From the NCBI GenBank assembly GCA_964559355.1, contig CAZLHQ010000003.1, forward strand, positions 1 through 64,000: a stretch of DNA of 64,000 nt, read 5' to 3'. The translations under genes were made by a program, and so were the position numbers. This stretch comes from JAEUMD01 sp964559355. GTDB taxonomy: Bacteria; Pseudomonadota; Alphaproteobacteria; Rhizobiales; Hyphomicrobiaceae. The notes below the pieces were generated by a model, which was not told the origin of the DNA, searched no databases, and was given only the letters and a program-made list of their open reading frames with translations. How positions within the stretch are numbered: the stretch's first letter is position 1; each line of letters starts with the position of its first letter. This document shows positions 36,285 to 45,222 of the stretch, one piece after another.

Positions 36285-36761
36285 ATGAACGCTTGTACGA
36301 TGCCGATCGCGCGTGACGATAACATGCAGCTAGAGCCCGGCAAGGTTGAGGCCGCGAGCGCGCTGTTGTTCCGCGATGGCCTTGTGCTGCTGGTGCGCCG
36401 GGGCGATGGGCCGGCGCGCGGGTTGTGGAGCGCGCCAGGTGGCCGCATCGAGCCGGGCGAGACGGCGATCGAAGCGGCTCACCGCGAAGTGTGGGAGGAG
36501 ACCGGCCTCGCCGCGCACGATCTGGTGGCGCTGGCGACCCATTTTGTCGTCGCTCCCGTCATGCGCGGACGGCCTGCCACGACCTACAGGATTGAAGTTT
36601 TCGCCGGTGTAGCGGGCCGCGGACTGCCGCATGCTGGAGGGGACGCAGCGGAGGCGCGCTTTTTTGCGCCAAATGAACTGCCGCGCCTCAACACCACGAC
36701 CGGCCTTGCCGCGTTCGTCGAACAGGCGCGCGTCCAGATAATCAAAAACCCGTCCCGCTAA
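36285..36761 (+). CDS. Nudix hydrolase
   Basis: A 158-residue Nudix enzyme. The Nudix box is 'GRIEPGETAIEAAHREVWEE' plus TGL, matching GX5EX7REUXEEXGU. Nudix enzymes cleave nucleoside diphosphates linked to another group; the substrate is unknown. Three in-frame starts are possible (36285, 36300, 36324); the family core begins after the last of them, so the true protein may be about 145 residues. Its 3' end is close to the TIGR02301-type gene, which probably has its own start signals. Confidence 0.88.
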   Translation: MNACTMPIARDDNMQLEPGKVEAASALLFRDGLVLLVRRGDGPARGLWSAPGGRIEPGETAIEAAHREVWEETGLAAHDLVALATHFVVAPVMRGRPATTYRIEVFAGVAGRGLPHAGGDAAEARFFAPNELPRLNTTTGLAAFVEQARVQIIKNPSR

Positions 36762-36895
36762 CGATGCCGGCCCTTGCGCCAAACGCCGTGCCGTCGCCGA
36801 GAATCGGTGCTAGAGGAGAAAAATGCAGCGGCGGCGTTGGGTGCCTTCCCTCGCGTGACGTAACGGTAAGGCCAAAAGCAACATGGGGCGGCAGG

Positions 36896-37330
36896 ATGGG
36901 GAGCCATCGGAAACGGGCATCTTGGGGAATGCGCATGGCCGGCATTGTGCTTGGCCTCAGCGCGGCCTTGGCCTGCGCGCCGCCAACTATTGCCGCCCCC
37001 CTTGCAACACCTGCTGCGCCATCGGCCGATAGCCGGCCCTACGACACCAAACTGTTGCGGCTGGCCGAGTTGCTCGGCGCCATTCACTATCTGCGCGAAC
37101 TGTGCGGCGCCAACGAAGGACAGTTCTGGCGCGACACGATGCAGGAGCTGATGAAGACGGAAGGCTCATCGGCCATTCGAACATCGCGCCTGACACGCAG
37201 CTTCAACCAGGGGTATCGCAGCTATAGCCGTACCTACAGCTCGTGCACGCAGTCTGCTCGCTCGGCCATCGATCGCTTTCTGATCGAAGGCGCACAGCTC
37301 TCCGACACGCTCACGACAAGCAATCCGTAA
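36896..37330 (+). CDS. exported TIGR02301-type protein
   Basis: About 144 residues. The N-terminus, basic then hydrophobic ('RMAGIVLGLSAALACAPPTIAA'), looks like a signal peptide. The rest follows a pattern I know from a conserved rhizobial family (TIGR02301): 'YDTKLLRLAELLGAIHYLRELCGANEG', 'WRDTMQELM', 'FNQGYRSYSRTYSSC'. Two cysteines could form a disulfide in the periplasm. Function unknown. The start could also be ATG 36929 or 36935; 36896 is preferred because it supplies the basic residues of a signal peptide. Confidence 0.75.
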   Translation: MGSHRKRASWGMRMAGIVLGLSAALACAPPTIAAPLATPAAPSADSRPYDTKLLRLAELLGAIHYLRELCGANEGQFWRDTMQELMKTEGSSAIRTSRLTRSFNQGYRSYSRTYSSCTQSARSAIDRFLIEGAQLSDTLTTSNP

Positions 37331-37745
37331 TTCCCGCACATGACGGGTGCAACGCAGGCCTGGTTGCTGCCGTGCAACAATTTGTATCCAATTTACAATG
37401 AACGCGCGATCACACCGCACGCACGACGCCAGCATGATAGTCTTTTCAGGTTGGGCCGTCTGGCTGTCGATGTCTGCACCGAGAACGTGTTGTGGTCTTC
37501 TGGGCGTCGGTACGGCAAGCCACGCAATTGGATTGCTGCATTTCATCTGACGAACCGGCGATCATTTCGACGGCCATTGCACCGATCGTCTTGTGGATTG
37601 CTTTCGGCGCCGATCTGCGCGACAGCAGTGCCGGGACGCAGCCGCTGCCAGACTTTGGGCGCGAGAGTCTTGGGGCGCGAGAGTAGCGATAGTGAGTTGA
37701 TGCCGAACCGGCGCCACCGGAGAGGCAAGTATCGGGGGGCGTATC
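37331..37745. other. gene-free stretch with a decayed repeat
   Basis: About 415 bp without a convincing gene. It contains one degenerate family-1 palindromic element at 37538-37580. The last part probably carries the promoter of the small acidic protein gene at 37746. Confidence 0.4.
37538..37580 (+). repeat. decayed copy of palindromic element, family 1
   Basis: GCATTTCATCTGACGAACC at 37538-37556 followed by GGCG and an ATTTCGACGGCCATTGC end matches the conserved copy at 26808-26850 base by base over most of its 43 bp, with substitutions in both arms. It sits in a gene-free stretch. Confidence 0.55.
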
Positions 37746-37994
37746 GTGGCGACACAAGTTCAGTTGGTTGACGACAGCGACGAAAGCATGCGGGCCTTGA
37801 GCCTCATCCTCGCCGCCTGGGACGAGGGCGAGGAAACCGGAGTTGCCCCCGAAGCGATGGCTTACGCGGCGCTGTTCACGGCGTTGAGCGACCTCGTCGA
37901 CATCTACGGCGAGGATGCGGTGGCCTCGCTGGCCCGCGGTCTGGAGCGGCGGGTGCGGCTCGGCGAGTTCACGATGATCCAGACCAAGCAATAG
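37746..37994 (+). CDS. small acidic hypothetical protein
   Basis: An 82-residue protein starting with GTG, with GGGGGC seven bases upstream. It is predicted helical ('MRALSLILAAWDEGEETGVAPEAMAYAALFTALSDLVDIYGEDAVASLARGLERRV'-type composition, cited in part only for character) and acidic at its N-terminus. No family recognised and no signal peptide. Even codon use and a proper ribosome site support it as real. It lies before a family-2 repeat and the convergent LysE gene. Confidence 0.55.
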   Translation: MATQVQLVDDSDESMRALSLILAAWDEGEETGVAPEAMAYAALFTALSDLVDIYGEDAVASLARGLERRVRLGEFTMIQTKQ

Positions 37995-38064
37995 GGCCTG
38001 ATCGTCTGAGATGGAAACGCTCGCGGTTCCGTCGAGGACGTGAATCAGACTCTCAATCAAAGAC

Positions 38065-38118
38065 TTAGAGCAGGCCCCTGCCTTTAATGTAATTCCGCCA
38101 AAGTTGAACCTGCTCTAA
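38065..38118 (-). repeat. palindromic element, family 2
   Basis: TTAGAGCAGG (38065-38074) and CCTGCTCTAA (38109-38118) are exact inverted repeats around a 34-base centre containing AATTCCGCCAAAGTTGAA. The same core, with few changes, is at 52536-52573. It lies between the ends of two convergent genes and could end transcription from both sides. Confidence 0.8.
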
Positions 38119-38222
38119 TTGGGCGCCTGCAGCAGACCCGTTGCACGGCGATCCAAGGCCAGCACAGGGCGAACATGGGGCCAGTTGCAGCGCGGCAGCG
38201 ACGGGGCGTCACTGCGCGAGTG

Positions 38223-38891
38223 TCACGCCAGATGCAGGACGTGCTTCATCACCATTTCGCCGATCAAGACGCCGCCAAACACGATCAGCGCCAATCCCGC
38301 TACACGGTTGATCTGGCCGAGCCGGGCGCCATCGATGCGATGACGGATACGGCCGATCAGGTTGGATAGCAGCACCCACCAACCGAGGCTTCCGGCCATG
38401 ATCGCGGCAACCATCGTCAAGGCATCGATGTAGGTCTTCACCTCGACGAACGTGCTGACGCCGCCGAAGATCGCGAACAGGCCGAGCACCGCACCGGGGT
38501 TGGTGATGGTGAGAAAAAACGTCTGCGGGATGTCCCAGGCGAAATCCTTGAGCGAGGCGTTCTCCTCATGGCTTGGATGCAGCATCTCGATGCGCGGGCG
38601 CGTGCGGTAAAGTTTGAGGCCGAATACCGCCAGCGCCAGTCCACCGACGATCTGGATCGCGGTTCTGTAATCTTGCACCGCACCCGAGATGGCGCCAACG
38701 CCCATGGCAGCGAACAGCGCGATCAGTCCGTCACCCAGCACCGCGCCGATGCCTGCCGCCACACCACCCCAGAAGCCGCGTTCGATGGCGCGCTGGATGC
38801 ACAGCACGTTGACGGGGCCAACGGGAGCCGCCACAAGAATGCCGATGAAAAGGCCTACGGGAATGATCAGCGGATTGGGAATTAGCTGCAT
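38223..38891 (-). CDS. LysE family exporter
   Basis: A 222-residue membrane protein with about six hydrophobic segments. 'IPVGLFIGILVAAPVGPVNVLCIQRAIERGFWGGVAAGIGAVLGDG' type sequence at the N-terminus (key piece 'APVGPVNVLCIQRAIERG') and 'FFLTITNPGAVLGLFAIFGG' in the middle are LysE/RhtB superfamily marks. These proteins export amino acids or related small molecules using the proton gradient; the substrate is unknown. The frame extends upstream to 39341 but the family start is at 38891. Confidence 0.88.
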   Translation of the reverse strand: MQLIPNPLIIPVGLFIGILVAAPVGPVNVLCIQRAIERGFWGGVAAGIGAVLGDGLIALFAAMGVGAISGAVQDYRTAIQIVGGLALAVFGLKLYRTRPRIEMLHPSHEENASLKDFAWDIPQTFFLTITNPGAVLGLFAIFGGVSTFVEVKTYIDALTMVAAIMAGSLGWWVLLSNLIGRIRHRIDGARLGQINRVAGLALIVFGGVLIGEMVMKHVLHLA

Positions 38892-39054
38892 GCCACCTCG
38901 CCGCTGTCGCGACCATGATCGCGGGGCGTCAATTCCGCTGCGTTCGGCACTGCCACCAAATCCATCCTCGCACGGCCGGTCGCCGCGCAACAGGCTAGAT
39001 CCGCGCCACGCCTCTGCAAACGGCTCACCATGGCGCGCAACGCTGTTGTCCCCG

Positions 39055-39711
39055 ATGCAATGGCAGGCCTGCTGCCCCTCGATTCGTCTCATTTTATTGG
39101 TAACGGCGCTTTGCGGGCTTGTCCATGGAACGCTGGCCACCGCTAAGGCCGGCAAGGACGCAACTCCTACCTCGCCACCTGCATCACCGCCTGCCTCATT
39201 GCCGTCCGCCTCATCGCCGTCTGCCAAGCCCGCTGTCGCTTTCCAGCAGCAGATGGAGCCCGCCAAGCTGCCGCGACCTGTCAACGAGATGGTCGATGCC
39301 ATCCTGGCGGCCGTGCACTCCGGCCGTGTAGAAGACCTCAAGTCCGCGCTCGAGTGGAACGAAATCCCGCCAGTGTTCTCTGCCGAAAAGGTCGAGGATG
39401 CGATTGCTCACCTCAAGGCGACATCTGCGGACAAGGAAGGTCGGCAGGTGCTGGCCATTCTCGGCAACCTGCTGAGCGTCGGCCCGGCGCGACTGAGGCT
39501 GGGCCGCGATGCGGAAAACAACGAGGTTCTGGTGTGGCCCTATCTGGCCGAACTCGACCTCGATCAGCTGACGCCGTCGCAACAAGTCGATCTCTATCGC
39601 CTCGTGCCCGCGGAGACAATCGCAGCCATGCACGCGGCCAAACGCTGGACCTGGTATCGAATCGTCATCGGTGCGGATGGCACGTGGCATTCGTTCATGC
39701 GCCACCAATAA
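39055..39711 (+). CDS. exported hypothetical protein
   Basis: About 218 residues. The N-terminus 'LILLVTALCGLVHGTLATA' looks like a signal peptide. A short Pro/Ala/Ser-rich linker follows (residues about 40-62), then a globular domain containing 'RPVNEMVDAILAAVHSGRVEDL', 'ATSADKEGRQVLAILGN' and, at the end, 'WTWYRIVIGADGTWHSFMRH'. I do not recognise a named family. ATG 39055 is chosen because it gives the signal peptide; the frame starts at 38689. It is divergent from the LysE gene. Confidence 0.65.
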   Translation: MQWQACCPSIRLILLVTALCGLVHGTLATAKAGKDATPTSPPASPPASLPSASSPSAKPAVAFQQQMEPAKLPRPVNEMVDAILAAVHSGRVEDLKSALEWNEIPPVFSAEKVEDAIAHLKATSADKEGRQVLAILGNLLSVGPARLRLGRDAENNEVLVWPYLAELDLDQLTPSQQVDLYRLVPAETIAAMHAAKRWTWYRIVIGADGTWHSFMRHQ

Positions 39712-40240
39712 CAGGAACATCCTTGCAGGACGATGTGGTGCCGCCGCGTCTCCGCATGAAGCGGCAGGCCTTAGCGTACGACATGCGATGATTGCGCTTC
39801 GTCCTACGAAATCTATTCTGCGGCAGGTGCGACGTTCAGACCGCGTTCAGATGGCCTGGGCAAGTGTTGTCCAATCGTCGCATGACAGTCTGTCCGCACC
39901 CCTGGGGAGCGGCGGCCGGCAGGTCTGCCGGTGGCGCAAAAGTCCGCCTGGAATCACCGCTTTGCGTCTTGGTTCGGAGCATTGAACAATGCGCACTTCG
40001 AACGCCGTCAAATTGGGACTGCCAAGAGCGGCTGCACAATGCCGCGGTTCCACCGCGATCGTGTACTATTGGCATGGGGAAACAAGATGGTTAAGCAGAC
40101 TCGGTGAGATTGCGTTGCAGATTCATAAGTGCGCTGCGGAAGGCTCCGCAAGCCATCGCCGAATCTGCTGATCTCGCGACCTGTGCAAGTTCACGAAGCG
40201 AGCGTTGCTCTGCTGTTTCCTGTCACTGAGGAGAGTTCGA
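39712..40240. other. gene-free stretch upstream of the L,D-transpeptidase
   Basis: About 529 bp with only short, non-protein-like frames. No repeat of the families seen elsewhere was found. The last 180 bp are less GC-rich and end in TGAGGAGAG, the ribosome site of the transpeptidase gene, so its promoter probably lies there. Confidence 0.4.
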
Positions 40241-41062
40241 ATGTTGCTGCGAGTTACCGTTTCGGCACTGGCGCTGGCCGTCTGCACGTTGGGCACGATC
40301 GAGGAGGCCTCGGCACAGTCCTATTCCAACTCGTGGGCGCGCCGCTCTGCCGGTCCCTACGTGATGCGGCCCGACACCGGCTACCGCAACCCGGGATACG
40401 GCCGGTATGTCGATCGTTACGAAGAGGACGACGAGGAAGATTATCGTCCGCGCAAGCGTTTCAACAAGCCGTTCTGGGACGATGAGGAGGACGACGAGCC
40501 AGCCTTCCGCCAGAAGAAAAAGAACCAGCAAGCCAAGATTGACGACGGCGGCGACGAGGTTCGCAGCGGCGGCCCGCGTCCGGCGATCTCGGGAAAAAGC
40601 CCCGCTCGCGTGAAAATCTCGACCAAGTACTCTGCAGGTTCCGTGGTCATCGACCAGTCGGCGCGACAGCTCTATTACCTCATCTCGGATAGCGAGGCTT
40701 ACCGCTATCCGATCTCGGTCGGCCGCATCGGCTTCTCCTGGACCGGCTCGGAAAAGGTGTCGCGCATCGCCGATTGGCCTGATTGGCACCCGCCCGAGGA
40801 GATGCGTGAGCGCGATCCTTCGCTGCCGGTCAAGATGACGGGCGGCATCAACAACCCACTTGGCGCCAAGGCGATCTACCTCGGCAATACGCTCTACCGC
40901 ATTCATGGCACCAACAATCCGGGCTCGATCGGCCAGGCCGCCTCATCGGGTTGCTTCCGCATGATGAACGCGCATGTGACTCATCTGGCAGGCCTCGTTG
41001 GCGTCGGCACACAAGTGCATGTGTTGAAGCACATGAACAAGGCGGTCGCATCGGCCAACTGA
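40241..41062 (+). CDS. L,D-transpeptidase (YkuD domain)
   Basis: A 273-residue exported enzyme. A signal peptide ending 'EEASAQ' occupies residues 1-26. A long acidic/basic low-complexity linker follows (residues about 60-115, with 'YEEDDEEDYRPRKR'). The YkuD domain at about 125-265 contains the catalytic motif 'HGTNNPGSIGQAASSGCFRM' with His and Cys. Such enzymes make 3-3 crosslinks in peptidoglycan or attach proteins to it, common in this order. ATG 40241 follows GAGGAGAG. A hairpin follows at 41084-41117. Confidence 0.93.
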   Translation: MLLRVTVSALALAVCTLGTIEEASAQSYSNSWARRSAGPYVMRPDTGYRNPGYGRYVDRYEEDDEEDYRPRKRFNKPFWDDEEDDEPAFRQKKKNQQAKIDDGGDEVRSGGPRPAISGKSPARVKISTKYSAGSVVIDQSARQLYYLISDSEAYRYPISVGRIGFSWTGSEKVSRIADWPDWHPPEEMRERDPSLPVKMTGGINNPLGAKAIYLGNTLYRIHGTNNPGSIGQAASSGCFRMMNAHVTHLAGLVGVGTQVHVLKHMNKAVASAN

Positions 41063-41083
41063 TCGGCCATCGCAGACGAACAA

Positions 41084-41117
41084 TCGGGCGGCTTCGCAGT
41101 GCGAGGCCGCCCGAATT
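41084..41117 (+). terminator. hairpin after the L,D-transpeptidase gene
   Basis: TCGGGCGGC (41084-41092) pairs with GCCGCCCGA (41106-41114) across a 13-base loop, followed by ATTGTCTT. The T-tract is weak, so this is a probable rather than certain terminator. Confidence 0.65.
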
Positions 41118-41170
41118 GTCTTAACGGTATTGTCGAGGCGAATTGAAACACCGGTGCCGCCGAGACGGCT

Positions 41171-41359
41171 TCAACGCACCAGGTGATACAAGAGATCGTG
41201 CAACGGCGAGGGGCCGGCAAAAAGGTTTATGCCGAGCGCCGACTTGGCCAGATACAGCACCGCCGCCGCCGGCGGTATGGACATCATCAATGCCGCCAAA
41301 CCCGCAGCGTGCTTACGGGTGGCAAGGGCTGTGGACGTGATACTGGCGGAGCGCTTCAT
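41171..41359 (-). CDS. small membrane protein, hypothetical
   Basis: A 62-residue frame: a short basic start ('MKRSAS'), a hydrophobic helix 'AAGLAALMMSIPPAAAVLYLA' and the end 'PSPLHDLLYHLVR'. The end motif recalls small uncharacterised membrane proteins of rhizobia, from memory only. The longer frame from 41419 is less likely. It lies between the transpeptidase terminator and the dihydroorotase gene, on the same strand as the latter. Confidence 0.5.
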   Translation of the reverse strand: MKRSASITSTALATRKHAAGLAALMMSIPPAAAVLYLAKSALGINLFAGPSPLHDLLYHLVR

Positions 41360-41495
41360 TGGTGTATCAGCCGGAAACAAGAACTGCGGTCGGGTGGATG
41401 TCTGGATTGGCGTTTGCAATGCCGATGCCAGATGGCAATGCCGATTCCAGCCCGGTTAGCGCTCACCTTGCCGAGGCAACCTCCCGCTCGCCGCG

Positions 41496-42827
41496 TCAAA
41501 CGCCAGCTTCGAGAAATCGCACCGGCTCGCCGGTTGCCGCGGCCGCCAACTCACCCTGCCACATCGCTGCTTGGCCGCGCACGAAGGTGCCGACCGGCCA
41601 GCCGGCGACCGTCTTGCCGTCATAGGGCGTCCAGCCGCAGCGGCTTTCGATCCATGCGTTACGGATCGTCTCGCGGCGCTTCATGTCGACAACCGTAAGG
41701 TCAGCGTCGTAGCCGACCGCGATGCGGCCCTTGTCGGCAATCCCGAACAGGCGCTGCGGCCCATGGCTGGTCAGATCGACGAAGCGTTGCAGCGACAGCC
41801 GGCCGGCATTGACGTGATCGAGCATGATCGGCACCAGCGTCTGCACCCCGGTCATGCCGGAATGGGAGCCGGGATAGGGATGATCCTTTTCCTCGCGCGT
41901 GTGCGGTGCGTGATCGGAGCCCAGTACATCGACGATGCCTGCATCGAGCCCCGCCCAAATCGCCTCGCGATGACGCGCGTCGCGCACCGGCGGGTTCATC
42001 TGCACATAGGTTCCTAGCGCGGCGTAGCATTCGGGTGCTGCAAGCGTCAGATGATGCGGTGTCACCTCGACGCTGACCCAGCGCTTGTGATCGGCGAGAT
42101 AGGCCATCTCCGCCTCGCTCGAAATGTGCAGTACGTGGACGCGGCGGCGGTGCTTTTCGGCGAGCGACGCCAGCCGCTTGGTCGCCATCAGCGCGGCTTC
42201 CTCGTCGCGCCAGACGGGATGCGATGAGGGATCTCCGGCAATTCGCTCGCCCATGCGCGCGATGAGACGGGCCTCATCCTCGGCGTGAAAGGCGGCTCGG
42301 CGCGAAATACGCGCGATGATGCGATCGAGACTGGCCGCATCGTCGACCAAAAGATCGCCCGTGGAAGACCCCATGAAGACTTTGATGCCGGCCGAACCCT
42401 CCAGCCGTTCCAGCTGCGGGATCTCATCGATATTGTCGCGCGTGCCGCCGACGTAGAACGCAAAATCGCAGAACATGCGATGGCGCGCGCGCGCCACCTT
42501 GTCGGCGAGCAGTGACGCTGTGGTCGTCAACGGCTTGGTGTTGGGCATTTCGAACACCGCCGTCACGCCGCCCATGACCGCTGCGCGGCTGCCCGTCGCC
42601 AGGTCTTCCTTGTGCTCCAGGCCCGGCTCACGGAAATGCACTTGGGTGTCAATCACGCCGGGCAGGATGTGGAGCCCCCTGGCGTCGATCGACCTGGCGG
42701 CGCGGCCCGCATCGATGTTGCCCAGTGCTGCGATACGGCCGCCTCGGATGGCGATATCACGCCGGCCCTCACCATCGTGATTGACGACAGTTCCGCCCTT
42801 GATAACGAGATCATAGCTCTCAGCCAT
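41496..42827 (-). CDS. pyrC: dihydroorotase
   Basis: A 443-residue amidohydrolase of the class I dihydroorotase type, the third step of pyrimidine synthesis. Metal-site motifs are 'DTQVHFREPGLEHKED' near residue 58, 'HVLHISS', 'VEVTPHHL' and 'GSDHAPHTREEKDHPYPGSHSG'. The 'HFREPG' and 'GSDHAPH' pattern fits dihydroorotase better than allantoinase or hydantoinase, though a paralogue with another cyclic-amide substrate cannot be excluded. ATG 42827 is chosen within a longer frame. It is divergent from the ygfZ-like gene, 155 bp away. Confidence 0.88.
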   Translation of the reverse strand: MAESYDLVIKGGTVVNHDGEGRRDIAIRGGRIAALGNIDAGRAARSIDARGLHILPGVIDTQVHFREPGLEHKEDLATGSRAAVMGGVTAVFEMPNTKPLTTTASLLADKVARARHRMFCDFAFYVGGTRDNIDEIPQLERLEGSAGIKVFMGSSTGDLLVDDAASLDRIIARISRRAAFHAEDEARLIARMGERIAGDPSSHPVWRDEEAALMATKRLASLAEKHRRRVHVLHISSEAEMAYLADHKRWVSVEVTPHHLTLAAPECYAALGTYVQMNPPVRDARHREAIWAGLDAGIVDVLGSDHAPHTREEKDHPYPGSHSGMTGVQTLVPIMLDHVNAGRLSLQRFVDLTSHGPQRLFGIADKGRIAVGYDADLTVVDMKRRETIRNAWIESRCGWTPYDGKTVAGWPVGTFVRGQAAMWQGELAAAATGEPVRFLEAGV

Positions 42828-42982
42828 CGCCCATTCATCCTTCGCTGCGCCGGATCGGTCCCGTGATATCGCCGGGTCCGGCATCGTGCGCCTTGCACCT
42901 GTGTGCGGGCATACCTAGAATCGAATCGACGAGAAACCAAGGCGGATCGAATTTCCCGCCAACGATCGTGGAGCCCCGCTGC

Positions 42983-43882
42983 ATGTCCAACGCCCGCATC
43001 GCCCTGCTGACGGACCGCGGTGTGCTGAGTGTTACCGGCCAGGACGCCGTCAAGCTGCTGCAAGGCGTCGTCACCAACGACATGGAACGGCTTGACCGCG
43101 AAGGTGCGATCCACACCGGACTGCTGAGCCCGCAAGGCAAGATCCTGTTCGATTTTTTCGTCACGCGGAACGCCGATGGACTTTTAATCGACACCCTGAA
43201 GACCTCGGTGCCGCAGTTGAAGCAGCGGCTCGAGATGTACAGGCTGCGTGCGGACGCCGAGATCCGCGATGTCAGCGCCGATTACACCGTCACCGTATGC
43301 TGGGGCGGGCCGCACGCCGCCGAGCATGGAAACTCGCCGACCGTAGGCTTCCGCGACCCTCGCCATTCGGGCTTGGGGTTTCGTCAACTGGCATCTCTGG
43401 AAAGCGAATGGCGCTCCGTTGGGGAAGGCGCCGAACCCGCCACGCAGGAGGATTATCGCGCCCATCGCATCGCCATCGGCGTGCCGGCTGCCGGCCACGA
43501 TTTCCCGCTCGGCGACACCTACCCGCACGAAGCGCTTTACGATCAGACCGGCTCGGTCTCCTTCACCAAAGGCTGCTACGTCGGCCAGGAGGTGGTCAGC
43601 CGCATGCAGCACCGTTCGACAGCGCGCAAACGCATCGTGCCGGTCGAATCGGAAAGCGCGCTGCCAGCGCGTGGCGCCGATATCCGCGCGGGCGATGTGA
43701 CGATCGGCACACTCGGTTCCGTTGCCGGCAAGCGCGGCCTCGCCATGATCCGGCTCGATCGCGCCGCCGAGTTCCGCGCCAAAGGCATCGGCCTCAAAGC
43801 CGGCGATGCCTCAATCGAAATCGTGTTACCCGATTGGGTGACGTTTCCTCTCACCCCACCAGATGCGGCCGCCTCCTCATGA
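42983..43882 (+). CDS. ygfZ: folate-binding YgfZ/GcvT-like protein
   Basis: A 299-residue tetrahydrofolate-binding protein related to GcvT. The signature 'KGCYVGQEVVSRM' near residue 195 carries the conserved cysteine. YgfZ (IbaG/Iba57-like) helps assemble or repair certain [4Fe-4S] enzymes, including radical-SAM methylthiotransferases such as the RimO encoded in this window. It is the first gene of a four-gene set; its stop overlaps the tag start by 4 bp (ATGA). Confidence 0.9.
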   Translation: MSNARIALLTDRGVLSVTGQDAVKLLQGVVTNDMERLDREGAIHTGLLSPQGKILFDFFVTRNADGLLIDTLKTSVPQLKQRLEMYRLRADAEIRDVSADYTVTVCWGGPHAAEHGNSPTVGFRDPRHSGLGFRQLASLESEWRSVGEGAEPATQEDYRAHRIAIGVPAAGHDFPLGDTYPHEALYDQTGSVSFTKGCYVGQEVVSRMQHRSTARKRIVPVESESALPARGADIRAGDVTIGTLGSVAGKRGLAMIRLDRAAEFRAKGIGLKAGDASIEIVLPDWVTFPLTPPDAAASS

Positions 43883-44502
43883 CCAGCCGCAGCAAAGCGG
43901 TGCTTCAGCGCTGCCCGTGGCCGGGGATGGATGATCCCATCTATCAGCGCTACCACGACGAAGAATGGGGCGTTCCCACCGTCGACGACAATGCCCTGTT
44001 CGAGAAGCTCGTGCTGGAAGGCTTCCAGTCCGGGCTGTCGTGGCTGACCATTCTCAAGAAGCGCGACAACTTCCGCGCGGCCTTCCATGGATTCGATCCG
44101 GCGCGCATCGCGCGTTTTGGCGCCAATGACGTGGCCAAGCTGATGGCAAACGCCGGCATCGTTCGCAACAAAATGAAGATCGAGGCGACCATAACCAACG
44201 CGCGTGCCTTTCTCGCCCTGCGCGAAGAGACGAGCCTTTCTGCGCTGATCTGGGGCATTGCGCGTGAGGAAAAAATCGCACTACAGGCGCGGCGGAGTTT
44301 TGCCGATGTCCCCGCCGTGACGGCGGCTTCGAGGCAGATCTCCAAAGCGCTCAAGGCGCGCGGCTTCTGCTTTATCGGCCCCACCACCATGTATGCGTTG
44401 ATGCAGTCCGCGGGAATGGTCAACGATCACCTTGTGACGTGTCATCGCCACAAGCCATGCGCGGCCCTGCAGCGCGCGTTCAAGCCAGCAAAGATTCGAT
44501 GA
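43879..44502 (+). CDS. tag: DNA-3-methyladenine glycosylase I
   Basis: A 207-residue base-excision repair enzyme that removes 3-methyladenine from alkylated DNA. Marks are 'RCPWPGMDDPIYQRYHDEEWGVP' (first zinc Cys, and substrate site), 'LVLEGFQSGLSWLTILKKR' with the catalytic region, 'FCFIGPTTMYALMQSAGMVNDH' and the zinc ligands in 'CHRHKPC'. Its ATG overlaps the upstream stop and its own stop overlaps the next start (ATGA at both ends), so three genes are translationally coupled. Confidence 0.95.
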   Translation: MTSRSKAVLQRCPWPGMDDPIYQRYHDEEWGVPTVDDNALFEKLVLEGFQSGLSWLTILKKRDNFRAAFHGFDPARIARFGANDVAKLMANAGIVRNKMKIEATITNARAFLALREETSLSALIWGIAREEKIALQARRSFADVPAVTAASRQISKALKARGFCFIGPTTMYALMQSAGMVNDHLVTCHRHKPCAALQRAFKPAKIR

Positions 44503-45152
44503 CGAAGCCGATGCCAATTCCGACCGCCGCCTCGCGCAAGCACATTGACGAGACCACCACCCGCGCCAACCGCGCATGGCAGCGCATGCTCTCGGGCCGC
44601 CGACTAGATCTGCTCGACCCGGACCCGGCAGACGTCGCCATCGAGGACATTGCCCATGGGCTCGCCCGCGTCGCGCGCTGGAACGGGCAGACGCTTGGCA
44701 CGCATGCCTTCTCGGTCGCGCAGCATGTGCTGGTGGTGGAAGATATTGCCAGCGACCGCAATCCCGGCTGGAGCAAGCAGTGGCGGCTGGCGGCCCTGCT
44801 GCATGATGCACCCGAATACGTCGTCGGCGATCTGATCAGCCCTTTCAAGACGGCAATCGGCCTCGACTACAAGGCCTTCGAGAACCGCCTGCTCGAAGCA
44901 ATCCACATGCGCTTTGGCCTGCCGCCACAACTACCGGCGGAAATTGCGGCCGAGATCAAGACCGCCGACCGCATCGCAGCCTATTTCGAGGCGACCGTGC
45001 TCGCTGGCTTCAGTACCGAGGAAGCGGTGCGCTTCTTCGACCAGCCACAGGGTCTTTCGCCGACACTCACAGGGCAGCTGACGGCACTTTCGGGTGCTCC
45101 CGCATCGAACGCTCAGGACGCATTTCTCCAACGCTTCGCGCGATTGATCTGA
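44499..45152 (+). CDS. HD domain phosphohydrolase (YfbR-like)
   Basis: A 217-residue HD-domain protein. Metal ligands appear in 'THAFSVAQHVLVV' (His), 'LAALLHDAPEYVVGDL' (His-Asp) and 'IKTADRIAAYFEA' (Asp), the YfbR/5'-nucleotidase arrangement. It probably acts on nucleotides, but the substrate is not proven. The start overlaps the tag stop by 4 bp. Confidence 0.88.
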   Translation: MTKPMPIPTAASRKHIDETTTRANRAWQRMLSGRRLDLLDPDPADVAIEDIAHGLARVARWNGQTLGTHAFSVAQHVLVVEDIASDRNPGWSKQWRLAALLHDAPEYVVGDLISPFKTAIGLDYKAFENRLLEAIHMRFGLPPQLPAEIAAEIKTADRIAAYFEATVLAGFSTEEAVRFFDQPQGLSPTLTGQLTALSGAPASNAQDAFLQRFARLI

Positions 45153-45222
45153 GTGGGCTGGCCGCGAACCGTCTCCAACACGCCCGCATTCGGGGTAACG
45201 GCGGCATGCAAGGCCCGATCTG

